64,000 bases of DNA from Treponema sp. Marseille-Q3903 (GCF_014334335.1 NZ_JACSEU010000001.1:1860001-1924000); one strand, 5' to 3'; positions 28,734-38,973 are shown, counted from the stretch's first letter. The notes: generated by a model from the sequence alone, not told the origin. A program made the numbers and translations.

Positions 28734-29282
28734 TTACTGTAGGATTATTCCACTTTTTCCCATTGCTTTTATAAAATCTGGCAAAGGCTCAGTTTTATCA
28801 TAACGCCAGTCATAAACACCTTCTTTAATAGTATTAAGGATTCTTGCTGACATTTCCTCATAACTTGGCAAATTTGGATTTGTTACCAGTATTGAAGAAA
28901 TGCAGGTGTCGTCATATTTACTGCCTTTATACACATCCTTTATTGTCATTCTGATCTTGTCTGTCTTTGCTGGCAGTTTTATAACGGTATATCTTACAAT
29001 GTCATCAAGTTCGTACTCCTGTGCGAATTTTGGATTTTCACTTTCTATTAGTACAGTTTTTACCCTGCTGTTCTTTTCATACAAATCCATGCGTGTAAAG
29101 TCTACAAATCCGTTCAGTATCTGCATTTCATCAGACTTCCACTTGAACTCCATATCCAGATATTCGCCTATGCCATAACCCTTTACACCTTCTACCCAGG
29201 GAGGGGTTATTGAGTCGTAAAGAGTTTTATCATAGTCATCTGTATCCATATAATAAATTTTTTCAAGAATATTATTCGCCAA
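28734..29282 (-). pseudogene. C-terminal half of the interrupted partner (putative immunity) gene of the giant protein
   Basis: 182 residues from a TTG; the discoidin-like / NADase-type glycan-binding domain is whole (WVEGVKGYGIGEYLD, NSRVKTVLIES, YDDTCISSILV). The frame is continuous with the upstream half through a TAA at 29409-29411. Suppression or readthrough of one ochre codon would restore a protein of about 365 residues like that at 19641. Confidence 0.75.
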
Positions 29283-29408
29283 ATACTCTACAAAACCGTT
29301 CCTAGTATTTTCCGATAAAGAAGATGACGCTTTGATTGATTTTATACCAGCATCATAAATTGCAACTCTGTGAGTCTCTCTACATGATTCTATATAGGTT
29401 TTATCGGA

Positions 29409-29831
29409 TTATTTTTTGTATTCTTTCCACATTTTATAATCAAAACTTTTCCTATCATCAATATCACGAAACATTTCGTTTGGCATATCTACTCCATATT
29501 TTGGTCTAACAATAATGGGAATTATTATACCTTTTCCTTCTATGTAGTATTCATCTATATTAGATTCTTTTTTCCTCGAAAGAGAATTTTTTACAAAGTA
29601 ACCTTGAACTTCTTTTTCCACATCATACGAATACTGAAGAAGAAGCCCCTCTTTTTCAAAAACTTCCCTTTTACCAGCTGTAATAATAGCAAATTGTTTT
29701 TCACTTAAATAATATAAAATCAGTCCTTTATCATAAATATTTGTAAAATAAGTTATATCTATATTAATTTTTTCAGAAAATAGCATTGCCTCCATAAAAA
29801 AAACACTAAAAATTAAGATAATTTTCTTCAT
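29409..29831 (-). pseudogene. N-terminal half of the interrupted partner (putative immunity) gene of the giant protein
   Basis: 140 residues with a signal peptide; it starts inside the stop codon of the giant gene (ATGA, 4-bp overlap), so it is translationally coupled to the toxin-like protein. It ends in KMWKEYKK and ochre. If the giant protein is a functional toxin, the cell would have to survive with this truncated partner or make the full product by readthrough. Confidence 0.75.
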
Positions 29832-32800
29832 GGTCTCAACTTTCCTTTTAAATGAATATTAAACTGGTAACCATTGTAAATACGAAGTTCTCTATATCGT
29901 TCTAGTTGCTTATTAAAGTAGTACGCACCTGTGCCAATACTTTGTTTACTATTCCAATTTCCAACATTTTTATCACTCATAGGTCCAAAGCAGTTTTCAG
30001 ACCCAGCATTTTGACTCATAGAATGATATAAAGTAGATTTTGCTCCAGGTCTATCTTTGCCTGTCATATCAAGAGTACGCCCTTCCATAGTTACAGCACC
30101 ATTAAACACTCCAACTTGGTCTACTCCATATGCATTTTTTCTCCATGGGTTGGAATTAACTAAATACATCTTAAAATATTCAGAAACAATGGTCTGTCTA
30201 GGATTATTTGTATTATCAATACTGGTAAATGCATTGTCAAATGTCTGTCGGGCAATATCCTTCCCTGTAAACACATCTTTCATCAAAAATGTAGCCGATT
30301 TATTATCACGGTCTTCAAAAGCAACTTTTTTTTTATCTTTATACCCGCCTTTCCCGTCATCATACACACTAAATGCATTATCTTCGCGGATAAAACCCAG
30401 TCCCGCCGTAAAGAATACATACTTTCCTGTATCCACTTCCCTATAAACTCCAAGACTGTCATTTTGTTCCAAACCAGGAATGGTTAGATTTCCACCACTC
30501 CATTTTGATGTTGATGAATCCCAGTTGGCGCCATTTTTTGTCAATAAATACTCAGCTATCAATTTTTCTTTATTGTTTTCAAATATTGACTTATGTTCAG
30601 AAGAAGGAATTTTATCAATATCAAGTCCTGTCACACTTTTAATTACTTCATCGGGTATTTGTCCCAAACTGTCTATTGTTCCACCTAACATTTTTTGAAC
30701 ATTTTCAATACCAATGGCATTTAATAATGCAAGGGATTTGGAACCCGTAAAATCAGATCCTTCAATTTTTTCTGGTATATAGTCACCTTTTTCATCGACG
30801 ATTTCTCTTGAAAAATAATAATTTCCATCATCTTCAATAGAGCCGTCAAGCTTAAATAACCAATAATCCGCAGAATAATCATAATTATCACCTACATATT
30901 TTCCAAATGCGCCCCAGTCACCGGTTGCGAGCGCATAGTCAAAGGCCGTCATGTCGTTTTTCAGGTTTACGTCTGTATTTATAAGACCAGTCATCATGTC
31001 CTTGTACATGCTGTCGCCCTGCATTCGTTTTGCAAGGGCTGTGTGTCCCAGAACAGCTTCCGCAGTCTCGTTGAACTGACTCTGAGCATCTCCTACAACT
31101 CCATCCCTATATGCCTCGTGTCCTAGTGTTATTCCCATTGCAAGCTTCTCTTCACGTGTCATGTTTTCTTTATATTTATTTAGATAAACTGTACGCTGAC
31201 CATTTTCCATAACAGTTTGTGCATCTCCATTACCGGTACCGGCTTTCAAACCTGATTTTCCATTGAGAATATCATCCAGTTGTTTCAACTGCTTCTCATC
31301 TCCAAAACCGTACTGCATACGTAACGCTGTGGCTGCATTTTCCATATTATTATTGGCTGCTGCTTTCTTAATCTTTTCGTTCATCTTAAGGTTATTGATT
31401 CCTGCCAGTGCAGTCATTAAACTACCTCTGCTTACATCTGCTCCGCCGGTTCCTATTCTACTGGAAAAACCTTTTTTGCCTCCCAAAGTTACTTCCAACA
31501 ATCCACTGCTTGCTCCTGCTCCAAAATCAGATATATTAAGGACATTAAATGTCGCCTCTCCCGTTAATCCGTATGTAACTGCGGTACTTGCAAGACTTCC
31601 GATTGTTGAATTTAAATTTGAAATACTTCCTATCTGGCTTGAGTTGAATCCGTCCAGTTTGCTGTGCTCAAGTCTTGTTATCTTTTTGCCGCCTTCACCA
31701 AGAACATTTTCATATCGTGCGCCGACTACAGCCTCGCTCAGGCTATTCGTCACAAGGCTTCCTGCAGTGCTTGAGATACAGCCTTTCCAGGTGTCAAAGC
31801 TCTTCATACTGGCAGAAAATTTGTCCCAATCTCCTCCACTTTGTATTGCATTTACCGTTACTGTGCTGGTTACACTCGTTGCAGCACTTACTCCAGTCTT
31901 TGCTACCACTCCTCCTATCCCACTTAATCCCGAAACTGCAGCTCCTGCTCCCGCTCCCAACACACTTATCGCACTTGTTGCCGCACTCGTTGCAAGCTGC
32001 TTTCCTATCTCTTCAGGACTTTTATATTCTCCTGCTAAATCAAGTAAGGCAAAAAGACATTCATTTGTAAATGTTATCGCTGCTCCTATAGCTGCTACCG
32101 CCATCGCTCCCAGAACTGCTGATGAACCTACTGTAAACGGACTTGCTACTGCTCCTACTATTGCCGCCGCCGCTGCTGCCGCTACACAGGCTACTGTACG
32201 AATGCTTGGAGGTTCAAAGCCAAGGAAATCTCCAGACCAGAGTTTCTGATCCCAGCCGGGCTTAGCAAGTTCTGAAATTCCCTTGCCTTTCTGGACTTCA
32301 TTCCATGCAAAATTGAGCATTATTGAGCCCATTTGGCCGGAACCGTCAAACTCTGTATTGTCGCTGAGTGAATCTGACGGATCTACATCTTTTATTAAAG
32401 TACCGCCTTCTCCAACCCAGATATCAAACTCGCCTTTTTGTCTATTGTCTCCTTCACCTTTTCCAAAAATCTGGATACGCCACTGTTCAAGATCACTTTC
32501 ATCTTGAGCCATTGCCAATGCAAGCGATGCGCCTTCAAGGTTTCCTAATAAAGCAGTACTGATTGACACCTCTGGAATTGCAGTTTTAAACCACTGGAAA
32601 CTGTTTACACGCTGAGTCTCGTGTTTTGTTCCCATCAAACTTGAGTCAACTGTTACAGTTCGTGAACTTCCATTTTTAGTCCACTGATATCCGGCACCTA
32701 AAACAAGCTCTTTTACATAATCTTCATAATATTTATTATAATTATCTACCATTTTGTAGCTCTGTTCAATATTAGCTTCAATGTTTTCTACAGCATGTGC

Positions 32801-35800
32801 AGCTGCAAGTTTGGAAGCTGTCGCTTCCATCTTTGATGTTATTTCTGCAGAAATATTTTGAGAAACCAAGAGTCCGGCAATCGAATCTGCGGCATCACTT
32901 GTATTCATAGCGGAAAGGCCATGTATCTTGTCAAGTCTTGTTCCTACCTCTGCCATATGGCTTTCAAGGTTTGCAAGGTTTGTACTGCCAAGAAGCTCAC
33001 TTACATAATAATCTGTATCAAATGAGACTCCATTCATTTTTTCAAGTGTAATATTTCTTGCCTTTTCCAATGACTTACTTGCCAACTCTGCAGTCTTTTC
33101 CTCTGTAAATGATGTCTGATTAGCGGCTTCGACATACATTGTTGTAATCCATTCCTGTTTATCATTCAGAAAGTCATCATAGTTGTTCTGCCACTCTTCT
33201 GTATTTTTCTGATATGCTTTTAAGAAATCTCTCTTCCATGTATTATACACTGCATTTAATTTTTCTTCTGCCTTACACCATTCAACTCTTGATGCATCTC
33301 TTATATCATATATTTGATTTAAGACATTGTTATTTTGTGTTACAAAAGAATTCTTACCATAATTAAGTTCATTTTTATATTCTTCTAGTTTAGCATTCTT
33401 TCTATTTTCAAGAACATCAGAATAATTTACATACCAGTTGTTCAGCATTTCTGATATATATATTTCTGCCGCTCTATTTTCATTTGTAAAGATTTTTGAG
33501 TTGCCATTTACATAAGATTCAAACAAAGTAGACAATGATTCAGTACGCCTACTTGAATTAAATGTATTAGCGCCCCAGGTCTTGTCTGCCAATGTTTTCA
33601 GATAATCTCTGTCTGCTGTAACTGTCAATGAATTAAATAATTGCTCATAGGCTTCTGAAGCTGCATTTCGTTCTGTAACGGTAAGTGTGAGGTCAGAAGC
33701 TTTTATTGCAAGTTCTCTCAATTTTTCTTTACTTTCTTTTGAAATCGCAATTCCTTTATTTACTTCTGCTTCATAAAGTTTTGAATAATTATACTGACTG
33801 CTGAACAATGTATTCTGCTCATTTTCCAGCAACGTTTTTGCCTGAGCTGCCTCGCTCTGGAATGCAACTACAGCAGCTTTCATTGCCTCAACTACATTTT
33901 TATACTCTGCATCATCATTTATCTTGCCAAGAATAGTATCTATATCAACCTTAGCTTTTACATCATCTGAAAGAATAGCACGAATTGTCTTCTTCAGCTG
34001 GCTGCCTTTCACATTTTCGTCTGTTGGAGTATCTGAACCAGTTGAAATCTTGTAGAAATTCTTTTTAGCGTTATTCATTGTTTCTTTTGAAGAAGTTATA
34101 CCATTTACGCTGTTTTCAAATTCTTTGTAGTGGCTATCATAAATTGACGAAACTCCAGTTTTTGCATTTTTCATTGTATCAGATGCTTCTTCTGCCCATC
34201 GTCCTTCTGCATCAAGTCCTCTGAATAATCCCCACAAAAACCATTTTGAGAACCAGTGATCAGCTTTTATACCATCAAGCCAACTTTCTACTCTTCCATA
34301 TGCATATTCTTTTACTGTATTTGTTTCGAGTTTCTCAATATTTGATGAATATTTTCCAGAAATATTTCTGAAAAGAATACATTTTGCAATATCTGTTGAA
34401 CTTACAGAATTGTAACAAGTGCTTAAATATGACACTACAGCATTCTTAAATGTTTCGCCTACATTATTGCCATGCTGTTTGCTATATCCATTTACATAAA
34501 AATCGGCCAGATTCACACCATCAGCTAATACTGCAAAAACATCTTCATTAGAATCATTCTCAACGAACCCCTTATTAGAGACTACGAAATATTCGTAATA
34601 AACTGCAGCCGCAATTACCTGCTTAAAATATGATGGATTATCCTTCATACTATTAAACCACTGCTCTGCTTCTATTTCACAAGCAGTCTTTGGAATTGTT
34701 CCAAGGGTAACAGTTTTTCCGTTTGAATTTTCGTATTTCTTATTATAAAAACAGTCTGAAGCTTTTGTTTCTGCATTTCTATTAAGTTCATAAGAAACAC
34801 TGATATTATTCTTACTGTCTACTGTAACTACAGTTTTTACACCTTTAGCACAACTATTATCCTTTGCAGAACCTATCAAAGACATCCTTGCATTCTCTAC
34901 ATTCTGTTCTGCGCGCTGCAATTGAGCATACGCTTCCTGTGCTTTTTCTGCAACTTCATAACTTATTACATAAGCTTCATAATAAAGCTTGTCTTTATCC
35001 TTGAAGTCTTTGATTAAAGCAGTGTCCGATTCTTCGGTCTTCTTTGTTTTAACCTCATTGAGAATATCTAATGAAAGTTTCGCTCTATTGTAAGAATACT
35101 GTACACTGCTTAATTTTTCTTTAGGTGTAATGTAGTCAGAGCCGGCTGTGTCTCCGATGTTTTCAAGATAGATACTCTCAGCCCAGTCATAAACTGCCTC
35201 TGCGGCTCTTAGTTTTTTTCGTGCTTCTAATACATCTCTATAAAATCCATTTACTTTTTCTATCTGATTATTATAGGCATTGCCCACATTTTTCAGGTTA
35301 GTAACTGCAGTCTCATAACCTTTCCGCATTGCTTGATATTCAAATTCTTTTGATGCGATTTCATCTATCTTCTGCTGAGCTTGCTGCTTTATCTGGTTTT
35401 TAGAAAGAGTATATTTTGAGTAAATCTCTGCGTATTCGCTAAGTGAGGATTCTAGTTTTGCAAGAGTCTCTAAATTCTGGTTATATGATGTATAGTCAAT
35501 TGTTTTATTCTTCGCATTTTCAATTGCTGTTAATTCTGAACTAAAGAATTTTCTCTCATTTGCAACTTTTGCGTCAAGTTCTGCCTGATGGGTAGTCTTC
35601 CAGTTATTTACTGTCTGCGCATATTTTGTTTTTTCATCATCACTTAAATGCTCAGATGCGCAGAACTGTGTATTCTTAATTTTCTCATACCAGTTGTCAA
35701 TCTCACTTGAATGGCTTACAGTGTATTTTAAGAAAACCAAAGTCCAGTAAGTTTTGGTATAGTCATCAGCTTCATCTTCCGAAAGCGTTTGTACATCAGT

Positions 35801-38662
35801 TCCATTTATTATTGTTGTAAGGTTTTCAATTTTTGATTTTACTTCTGCATCGTTATAACTGCTACTTATTCTATATCTGAAAGCTTCGCTATATAAATAT
35901 GCATTAATATACTTTGTAAGCGCGGATTCTGCTGTTTTTGTTGTTTTTATTTCTTCATTTGTCTTTTTATACAAATCACATATATAATCTATTACTTCAG
36001 TATAGCCAGACTCGGCTTTTTTCGTATTATTATTCAATTCAGATGCAATTTCACTTCTAGTTTGTTCATAAATGTTTTTTCTATATGCACAATTATTCAG
36101 ACGGCCTTCTTCATCCAGCCCATCATTTTTAGATATTAATTTTGCTCTTAAATCTTTTGAGTTCTTTCTATCAGCTACAAGAAGATTATAAGAATACTGT
36201 AATTCCGCATCTTCAAAAATATAATTTTTTGAAAGTAATAGTTTTAATTTCTCATCATCATTTAATATAGTTACAGTATTTTCTGAATCTGCTAAAGCAT
36301 TTTCTATTGTTTCAATTAATTCTTTATTACTGTCTTCTTTTATTTTTAGAATGCTAATTACATCTTGTACATAAGAATTAAAATCATTGCTGTATGATAT
36401 TGTAGAATAAGTATTCTTGGCGTTTCCCTGAGCTGCACTTACTTTTATTTCTTCACAATTTTTAAGATAGTCAAAATCTGCTTTCAGAATATTTACATAA
36501 TGCTCAACACAATAAGCCTTATATTCAATTGAATATTCACTCTTTGAAAGAATCGTATCAAGCTCAGAAGCTTTATTTCTGATATCTGTAACAACGTTAT
36601 CATTTTGTCCATAAGTAGCGCCAAGTTCAGCCAATAACACATTAATGGTCATGTAATAGCCATTTGTTTCAGTTGTGATTGCATCTCTAACAGCCGAAAG
36701 ATAACTAATTATTGTATTTTCAGAATTAATATAATCAGCCTGCTTTGATATTAAATCATCATATTCCTGTAGAACACTATTTGAATATCCTACAAAACTC
36801 ATTTCCTTTTCAGCGTCCCTCAACTGTTCTAGGACTTTTTCGTAATCATCGATAGATTTTTTTATCTGCTGTGTTACTGTCTTTATATTTACACCCTGGT
36901 CGATTGCCTGTAATGCCTCATATTCCTTTGTCAGTTTTTCTATTTCGCTTCGTTTTGCACTAAGCTGTTCATTTATTGTATTTAACTCTGCAGCCCTTTC
37001 CGAAATGGTATTATTTAAACCGCCTAGTTTTCCACTCTCTGTAGTATATGTGTTGAAAGCATCTTCGTATGCTTTTTCTGCCTGCTCTTTATCTGTTTTT
37101 GTTTTTGCCGCGGTGTCTCTACTTGCATCTGTTGTTTTTGCGTACTGTTCAACTTTCTGATTTACATACAATTCTTCTTCCCAGTATTGTACTAATTTTT
37201 CTGCTTCGCTTATTTCTATTTCAAGTTCTGACTTGAATAAAACTTTATCTCTATCACCTGTAAAATTATAAATATCTTTCAGTGTATTTTTTATCTGTTT
37301 CTTGTAATAAACTATCTGATCTATCCACTCTGCGCAGGTCTTCAAGGCTTTCAGCCTCTTTACTAATTCATCACTGCCCTGAATTGTTTCTGCTAATTTT
37401 ATTAATGTATCAAGATTACTTAAATCGGAATTTAAAGGATTATTTGGTTCATTAAAACTATTTTTATTATCGTTTATTAATTTATTTAATGAATATTCTG
37501 TAGGATTGGTAAAAAAACTAAATATTGTGTTGTTCTTTGGCATCCAGCTATTCACTATAGCTGCTAGGTCATTTTTTAACTGCTTTGATTTTTCTTCGGT
37601 AAATGTTTCTACATTAAAATCGTAGGATATTCCATTTACTCTGGTTATGTTATCCTCTGTCTTCCAATATGAATATAGCCCATTATAATTTGTACTCCAT
37701 ACTCCATACCAACTCTCAATTCCTTCTTTTGCCATAACTAAAGCAGATCGTAAACTGTTATATAAAGTTATCTGGCTTTCAGCAATTTGCAGCATTCTTG
37801 TTTTTTCACTGGCAAGTGCTGCGTTATATGAATTATACATTTTAATTATTGTATTTTCATAATCGATATTTTTCTGTTCAATTTCTTTTTGAGTTTTCTT
37901 TATTCTTTCATTTATGCCCTCTTCCCATTCTATTCTCTTTTGTCTCAATTCCGCATATGCTTCCGCCCACTTCTGTTCGCTTTCCTGGAATGTTATAGAG
38001 GCCTCTTTTTCCCATTCTTGACGACTTTTTAAAAATTCAGTTTCCGCATCTTCCCAAACTGCTAGGCCTTTATTAAATACTGTTTTAAAATTCTCAAGCA
38101 AATCTGAAACTTCCACATCATCAACACTTTCTCTTTTCAAAGATTTTTCAAGACTTGTAAAAAGAGTTTCCATTGCGGCATCAGAGACTGTTAATGCGTC
38201 ATCTGCAAGTTCTTTTGCAATTACTTTAGCAGCATCTGCTGATTTTTCTGCTTTAATCGATTCTTTGTCTTCTAGGAATCTAGCAACAAGATTACTTCCT
38301 TCGCTTCTTGAGAGCTGAATGCTTTCTGTTCTTAAAGCAGTACGGTTGTTTATTGCTACATTGTTATAAACATTTTCAACGTCTGCACTGTAAATTCCTT
38401 TTTCAAGGAGGCGCTGTTTAATTTCTGGTAACTGATTTAAGTTTTCTGTATCAAGTTTTTTGAGGTAGCTGTTTATTATATTCTCAGACTCTTCATACCA
38501 TGATATCTGAAGTTGGCTTGACTCATTCAAAGAATACCCTCTGGTATCAAATTCTGCCCTAGATTCTTTTAACTTGTTTGCCAACTCATTATTTACTTTT
38601 GCAGACGAGGCTCTATTTACTTTATCACAAAGCCACTTAACATAACTTTTGTTCTTTTCCAT
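29828..38662 (-). CDS. Giant coiled-coil polymorphic-toxin-like protein (2,944 residues visible, about 3,047 with displaced N-terminus)
   Basis: Residues 1-2050 or so are almost all helical and coiled coil, with tryptophan-glutamate motifs recurring about every 10-15 residues (for example SRQEWEKEASITF, QKWAEAYAELRQKRIEWEEG, TEEWQNNYDDFLNDKQEW). From about 2150 a 70-residue Ala/Gly-rich hydrophobic region follows. A beta-rich part and a conserved pre-tip block come next, with LGHEAYRDGVVG near 2516 and ETAEAVLGHTALAKRM behind it. The variable tip is the last 140 residues (H-x(10)-C in LYHSMSQNAGSENCFG). The ATG at 38662 has no Shine-Dalgarno, and the frame stays open upstream through a signal peptide. 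From memory, unchecked, it recalls the very large leptospiral TIGR04388 proteins. It follows the RND genes by about 42 bp. Confidence 0.75.
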   Translation of the reverse strand: MEKNKSYVKWLCDKVNRASSAKVNNELANKLKESRAEFDTRGYSLNESSQLQISWYEESENIINSYLKKLDTENLNQLPEIKQRLLEKGIYSADVENVYNNVAINNRTALRTESIQLSRSEGSNLVARFLEDKESIKAEKSADAAKVIAKELADDALTVSDAAMETLFTSLEKSLKRESVDDVEVSDLLENFKTVFNKGLAVWEDAETEFLKSRQEWEKEASITFQESEQKWAEAYAELRQKRIEWEEGINERIKKTQKEIEQKNIDYENTIIKMYNSYNAALASEKTRMLQIAESQITLYNSLRSALVMAKEGIESWYGVWSTNYNGLYSYWKTEDNITRVNGISYDFNVETFTEEKSKQLKNDLAAIVNSWMPKNNTIFSFFTNPTEYSLNKLINDNKNSFNEPNNPLNSDLSNLDTLIKLAETIQGSDELVKRLKALKTCAEWIDQIVYYKKQIKNTLKDIYNFTGDRDKVLFKSELEIEISEAEKLVQYWEEELYVNQKVEQYAKTTDASRDTAAKTKTDKEQAEKAYEDAFNTYTTESGKLGGLNNTISERAAELNTINEQLSAKRSEIEKLTKEYEALQAIDQGVNIKTVTQQIKKSIDDYEKVLEQLRDAEKEMSFVGYSNSVLQEYDDLISKQADYINSENTIISYLSAVRDAITTETNGYYMTINVLLAELGATYGQNDNVVTDIRNKASELDTILSKSEYSIEYKAYCVEHYVNILKADFDYLKNCEEIKVSAAQGNAKNTYSTISYSNDFNSYVQDVISILKIKEDSNKELIETIENALADSENTVTILNDDEKLKLLLSKNYIFEDAELQYSYNLLVADRKNSKDLRAKLISKNDGLDEEGRLNNCAYRKNIYEQTRSEIASELNNNTKKAESGYTEVIDYICDLYKKTNEEIKTTKTAESALTKYINAYLYSEAFRYRISSSYNDAEVKSKIENLTTIINGTDVQTLSEDEADDYTKTYWTLVFLKYTVSHSSEIDNWYEKIKNTQFCASEHLSDDEKTKYAQTVNNWKTTHQAELDAKVANERKFFSSELTAIENAKNKTIDYTSYNQNLETLAKLESSLSEYAEIYSKYTLSKNQIKQQAQQKIDEIASKEFEYQAMRKGYETAVTNLKNVGNAYNNQIEKVNGFYRDVLEARKKLRAAEAVYDWAESIYLENIGDTAGSDYITPKEKLSSVQYSYNRAKLSLDILNEVKTKKTEESDTALIKDFKDKDKLYYEAYVISYEVAEKAQEAYAQLQRAEQNVENARMSLIGSAKDNSCAKGVKTVVTVDSKNNISVSYELNRNAETKASDCFYNKKYENSNGKTVTLGTIPKTACEIEAEQWFNSMKDNPSYFKQVIAAAVYYEYFVVSNKGFVENDSNEDVFAVLADGVNLADFYVNGYSKQHGNNVGETFKNAVVSYLSTCYNSVSSTDIAKCILFRNISGKYSSNIEKLETNTVKEYAYGRVESWLDGIKADHWFSKWFLWGLFRGLDAEGRWAEEASDTMKNAKTGVSSIYDSHYKEFENSVNGITSSKETMNNAKKNFYKISTGSDTPTDENVKGSQLKKTIRAILSDDVKAKVDIDTILGKINDDAEYKNVVEAMKAAVVAFQSEAAQAKTLLENEQNTLFSSQYNYSKLYEAEVNKGIAISKESKEKLRELAIKASDLTLTVTERNAASEAYEQLFNSLTVTADRDYLKTLADKTWGANTFNSSRRTESLSTLFESYVNGNSKIFTNENRAAEIYISEMLNNWYVNYSDVLENRKNAKLEEYKNELNYGKNSFVTQNNNVLNQIYDIRDASRVEWCKAEEKLNAVYNTWKRDFLKAYQKNTEEWQNNYDDFLNDKQEWITTMYVEAANQTSFTEEKTAELASKSLEKARNITLEKMNGVSFDTDYYVSELLGSTNLANLESHMAEVGTRLDKIHGLSAMNTSDAADSIAGLLVSQNISAEITSKMEATASKLAAAHAVENIEANIEQSYKMVDNYNKYYEDYVKELVLGAGYQWTKNGSSRTVTVDSSLMGTKHETQRVNSFQWFKTAIPEVSISTALLGNLEGASLALAMAQDESDLEQWRIQIFGKGEGDNRQKGEFDIWVGEGGTLIKDVDPSDSLSDNTEFDGSGQMGSIMLNFAWNEVQKGKGISELAKPGWDQKLWSGDFLGFEPPSIRTVACVAAAAAAAIVGAVASPFTVGSSAVLGAMAVAAIGAAITFTNECLFALLDLAGEYKSPEEIGKQLATSAATSAISVLGAGAGAAVSGLSGIGGVVAKTGVSAATSVTSTVTVNAIQSGGDWDKFSASMKSFDTWKGCISSTAGSLVTNSLSEAVVGARYENVLGEGGKKITRLEHSKLDGFNSSQIGSISNLNSTIGSLASTAVTYGLTGEATFNVLNISDFGAGASSGLLEVTLGGKKGFSSRIGTGGADVSRGSLMTALAGINNLKMNEKIKKAAANNNMENAATALRMQYGFGDEKQLKQLDDILNGKSGLKAGTGNGDAQTVMENGQRTVYLNKYKENMTREEKLAMGITLGHEAYRDGVVGDAQSQFNETAEAVLGHTALAKRMQGDSMYKDMMTGLINTDVNLKNDMTAFDYALATGDWGAFGKYVGDNYDYSADYWLFKLDGSIEDDGNYYFSREIVDEKGDYIPEKIEGSDFTGSKSLALLNAIGIENVQKMLGGTIDSLGQIPDEVIKSVTGLDIDKIPSSEHKSIFENNKEKLIAEYLLTKNGANWDSSTSKWSGGNLTIPGLEQNDSLGVYREVDTGKYVFFTAGLGFIREDNAFSVYDDGKGGYKDKKKVAFEDRDNKSATFLMKDVFTGKDIARQTFDNAFTSIDNTNNPRQTIVSEYFKMYLVNSNPWRKNAYGVDQVGVFNGAVTMEGRTLDMTGKDRPGAKSTLYHSMSQNAGSENCFGPMSDKNVGNWNSKQSIGTGAYYFNKQLERYRELRIYNGYQFNIHLKGKLRP

Positions 38663-38973
38663 TTCAAGATATAACTGGGCTTCATTTTTCTGCTTAAGGT
38701 ATTCTTCATAGTCGTTTTCTTTTAAATATGTATTTTCACTTTCCCAATAAAGCAGGGCCTCATGTAAACCTGTCTCCGCCTTTTTCTCCCAATCAGATTC
38801 TTCATATTCTAATTCCGCCTTGTCAAGGTAATAATCTAACCGATTTTTACTTTCATCAAATGCGTGTGTAATTGCTTGGGCTGGTAATAGACCGGTTAGA
38901 TATACCAGTACTAAAATTACTGATATGAATCTGTAAAATCTTTCACGAATTCTATTTCGTAATTTTTTTTCAC
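38663..38973 (-). other. Displaced N-terminus of the giant gene: GTG start, A8 tract and signal peptide
   Basis: In frame with the giant protein, 103 or so upstream codons encode KKLRNRIRERFYRFISVILV, then LVYLTGLLPAQA (signal peptide) and more W/E-rich helix. A GTG at 38971-38973 preceded by GGGGTTAGT is the natural start, but the A-tract behind it (38962/3-38970) has 8 A and 9 are needed to enter the frame. With 8 the GTG frame stops after about 18 codons. Phase variation, transcriptional slippage or a sequence error would explain it. Confidence 0.6.

Larger units (their letters stand above)
28625..30235. repeat. 1.6-kb near-identical duplication, copy 2
   Basis: Counterpart of 17936-19545. 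It includes the 3' end of the giant gene, its interrupted partner gene and the spacer. The shared in-frame stop in the partner gene shows that the stop arose before the duplication or was copied with it. Confidence 0.9.
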
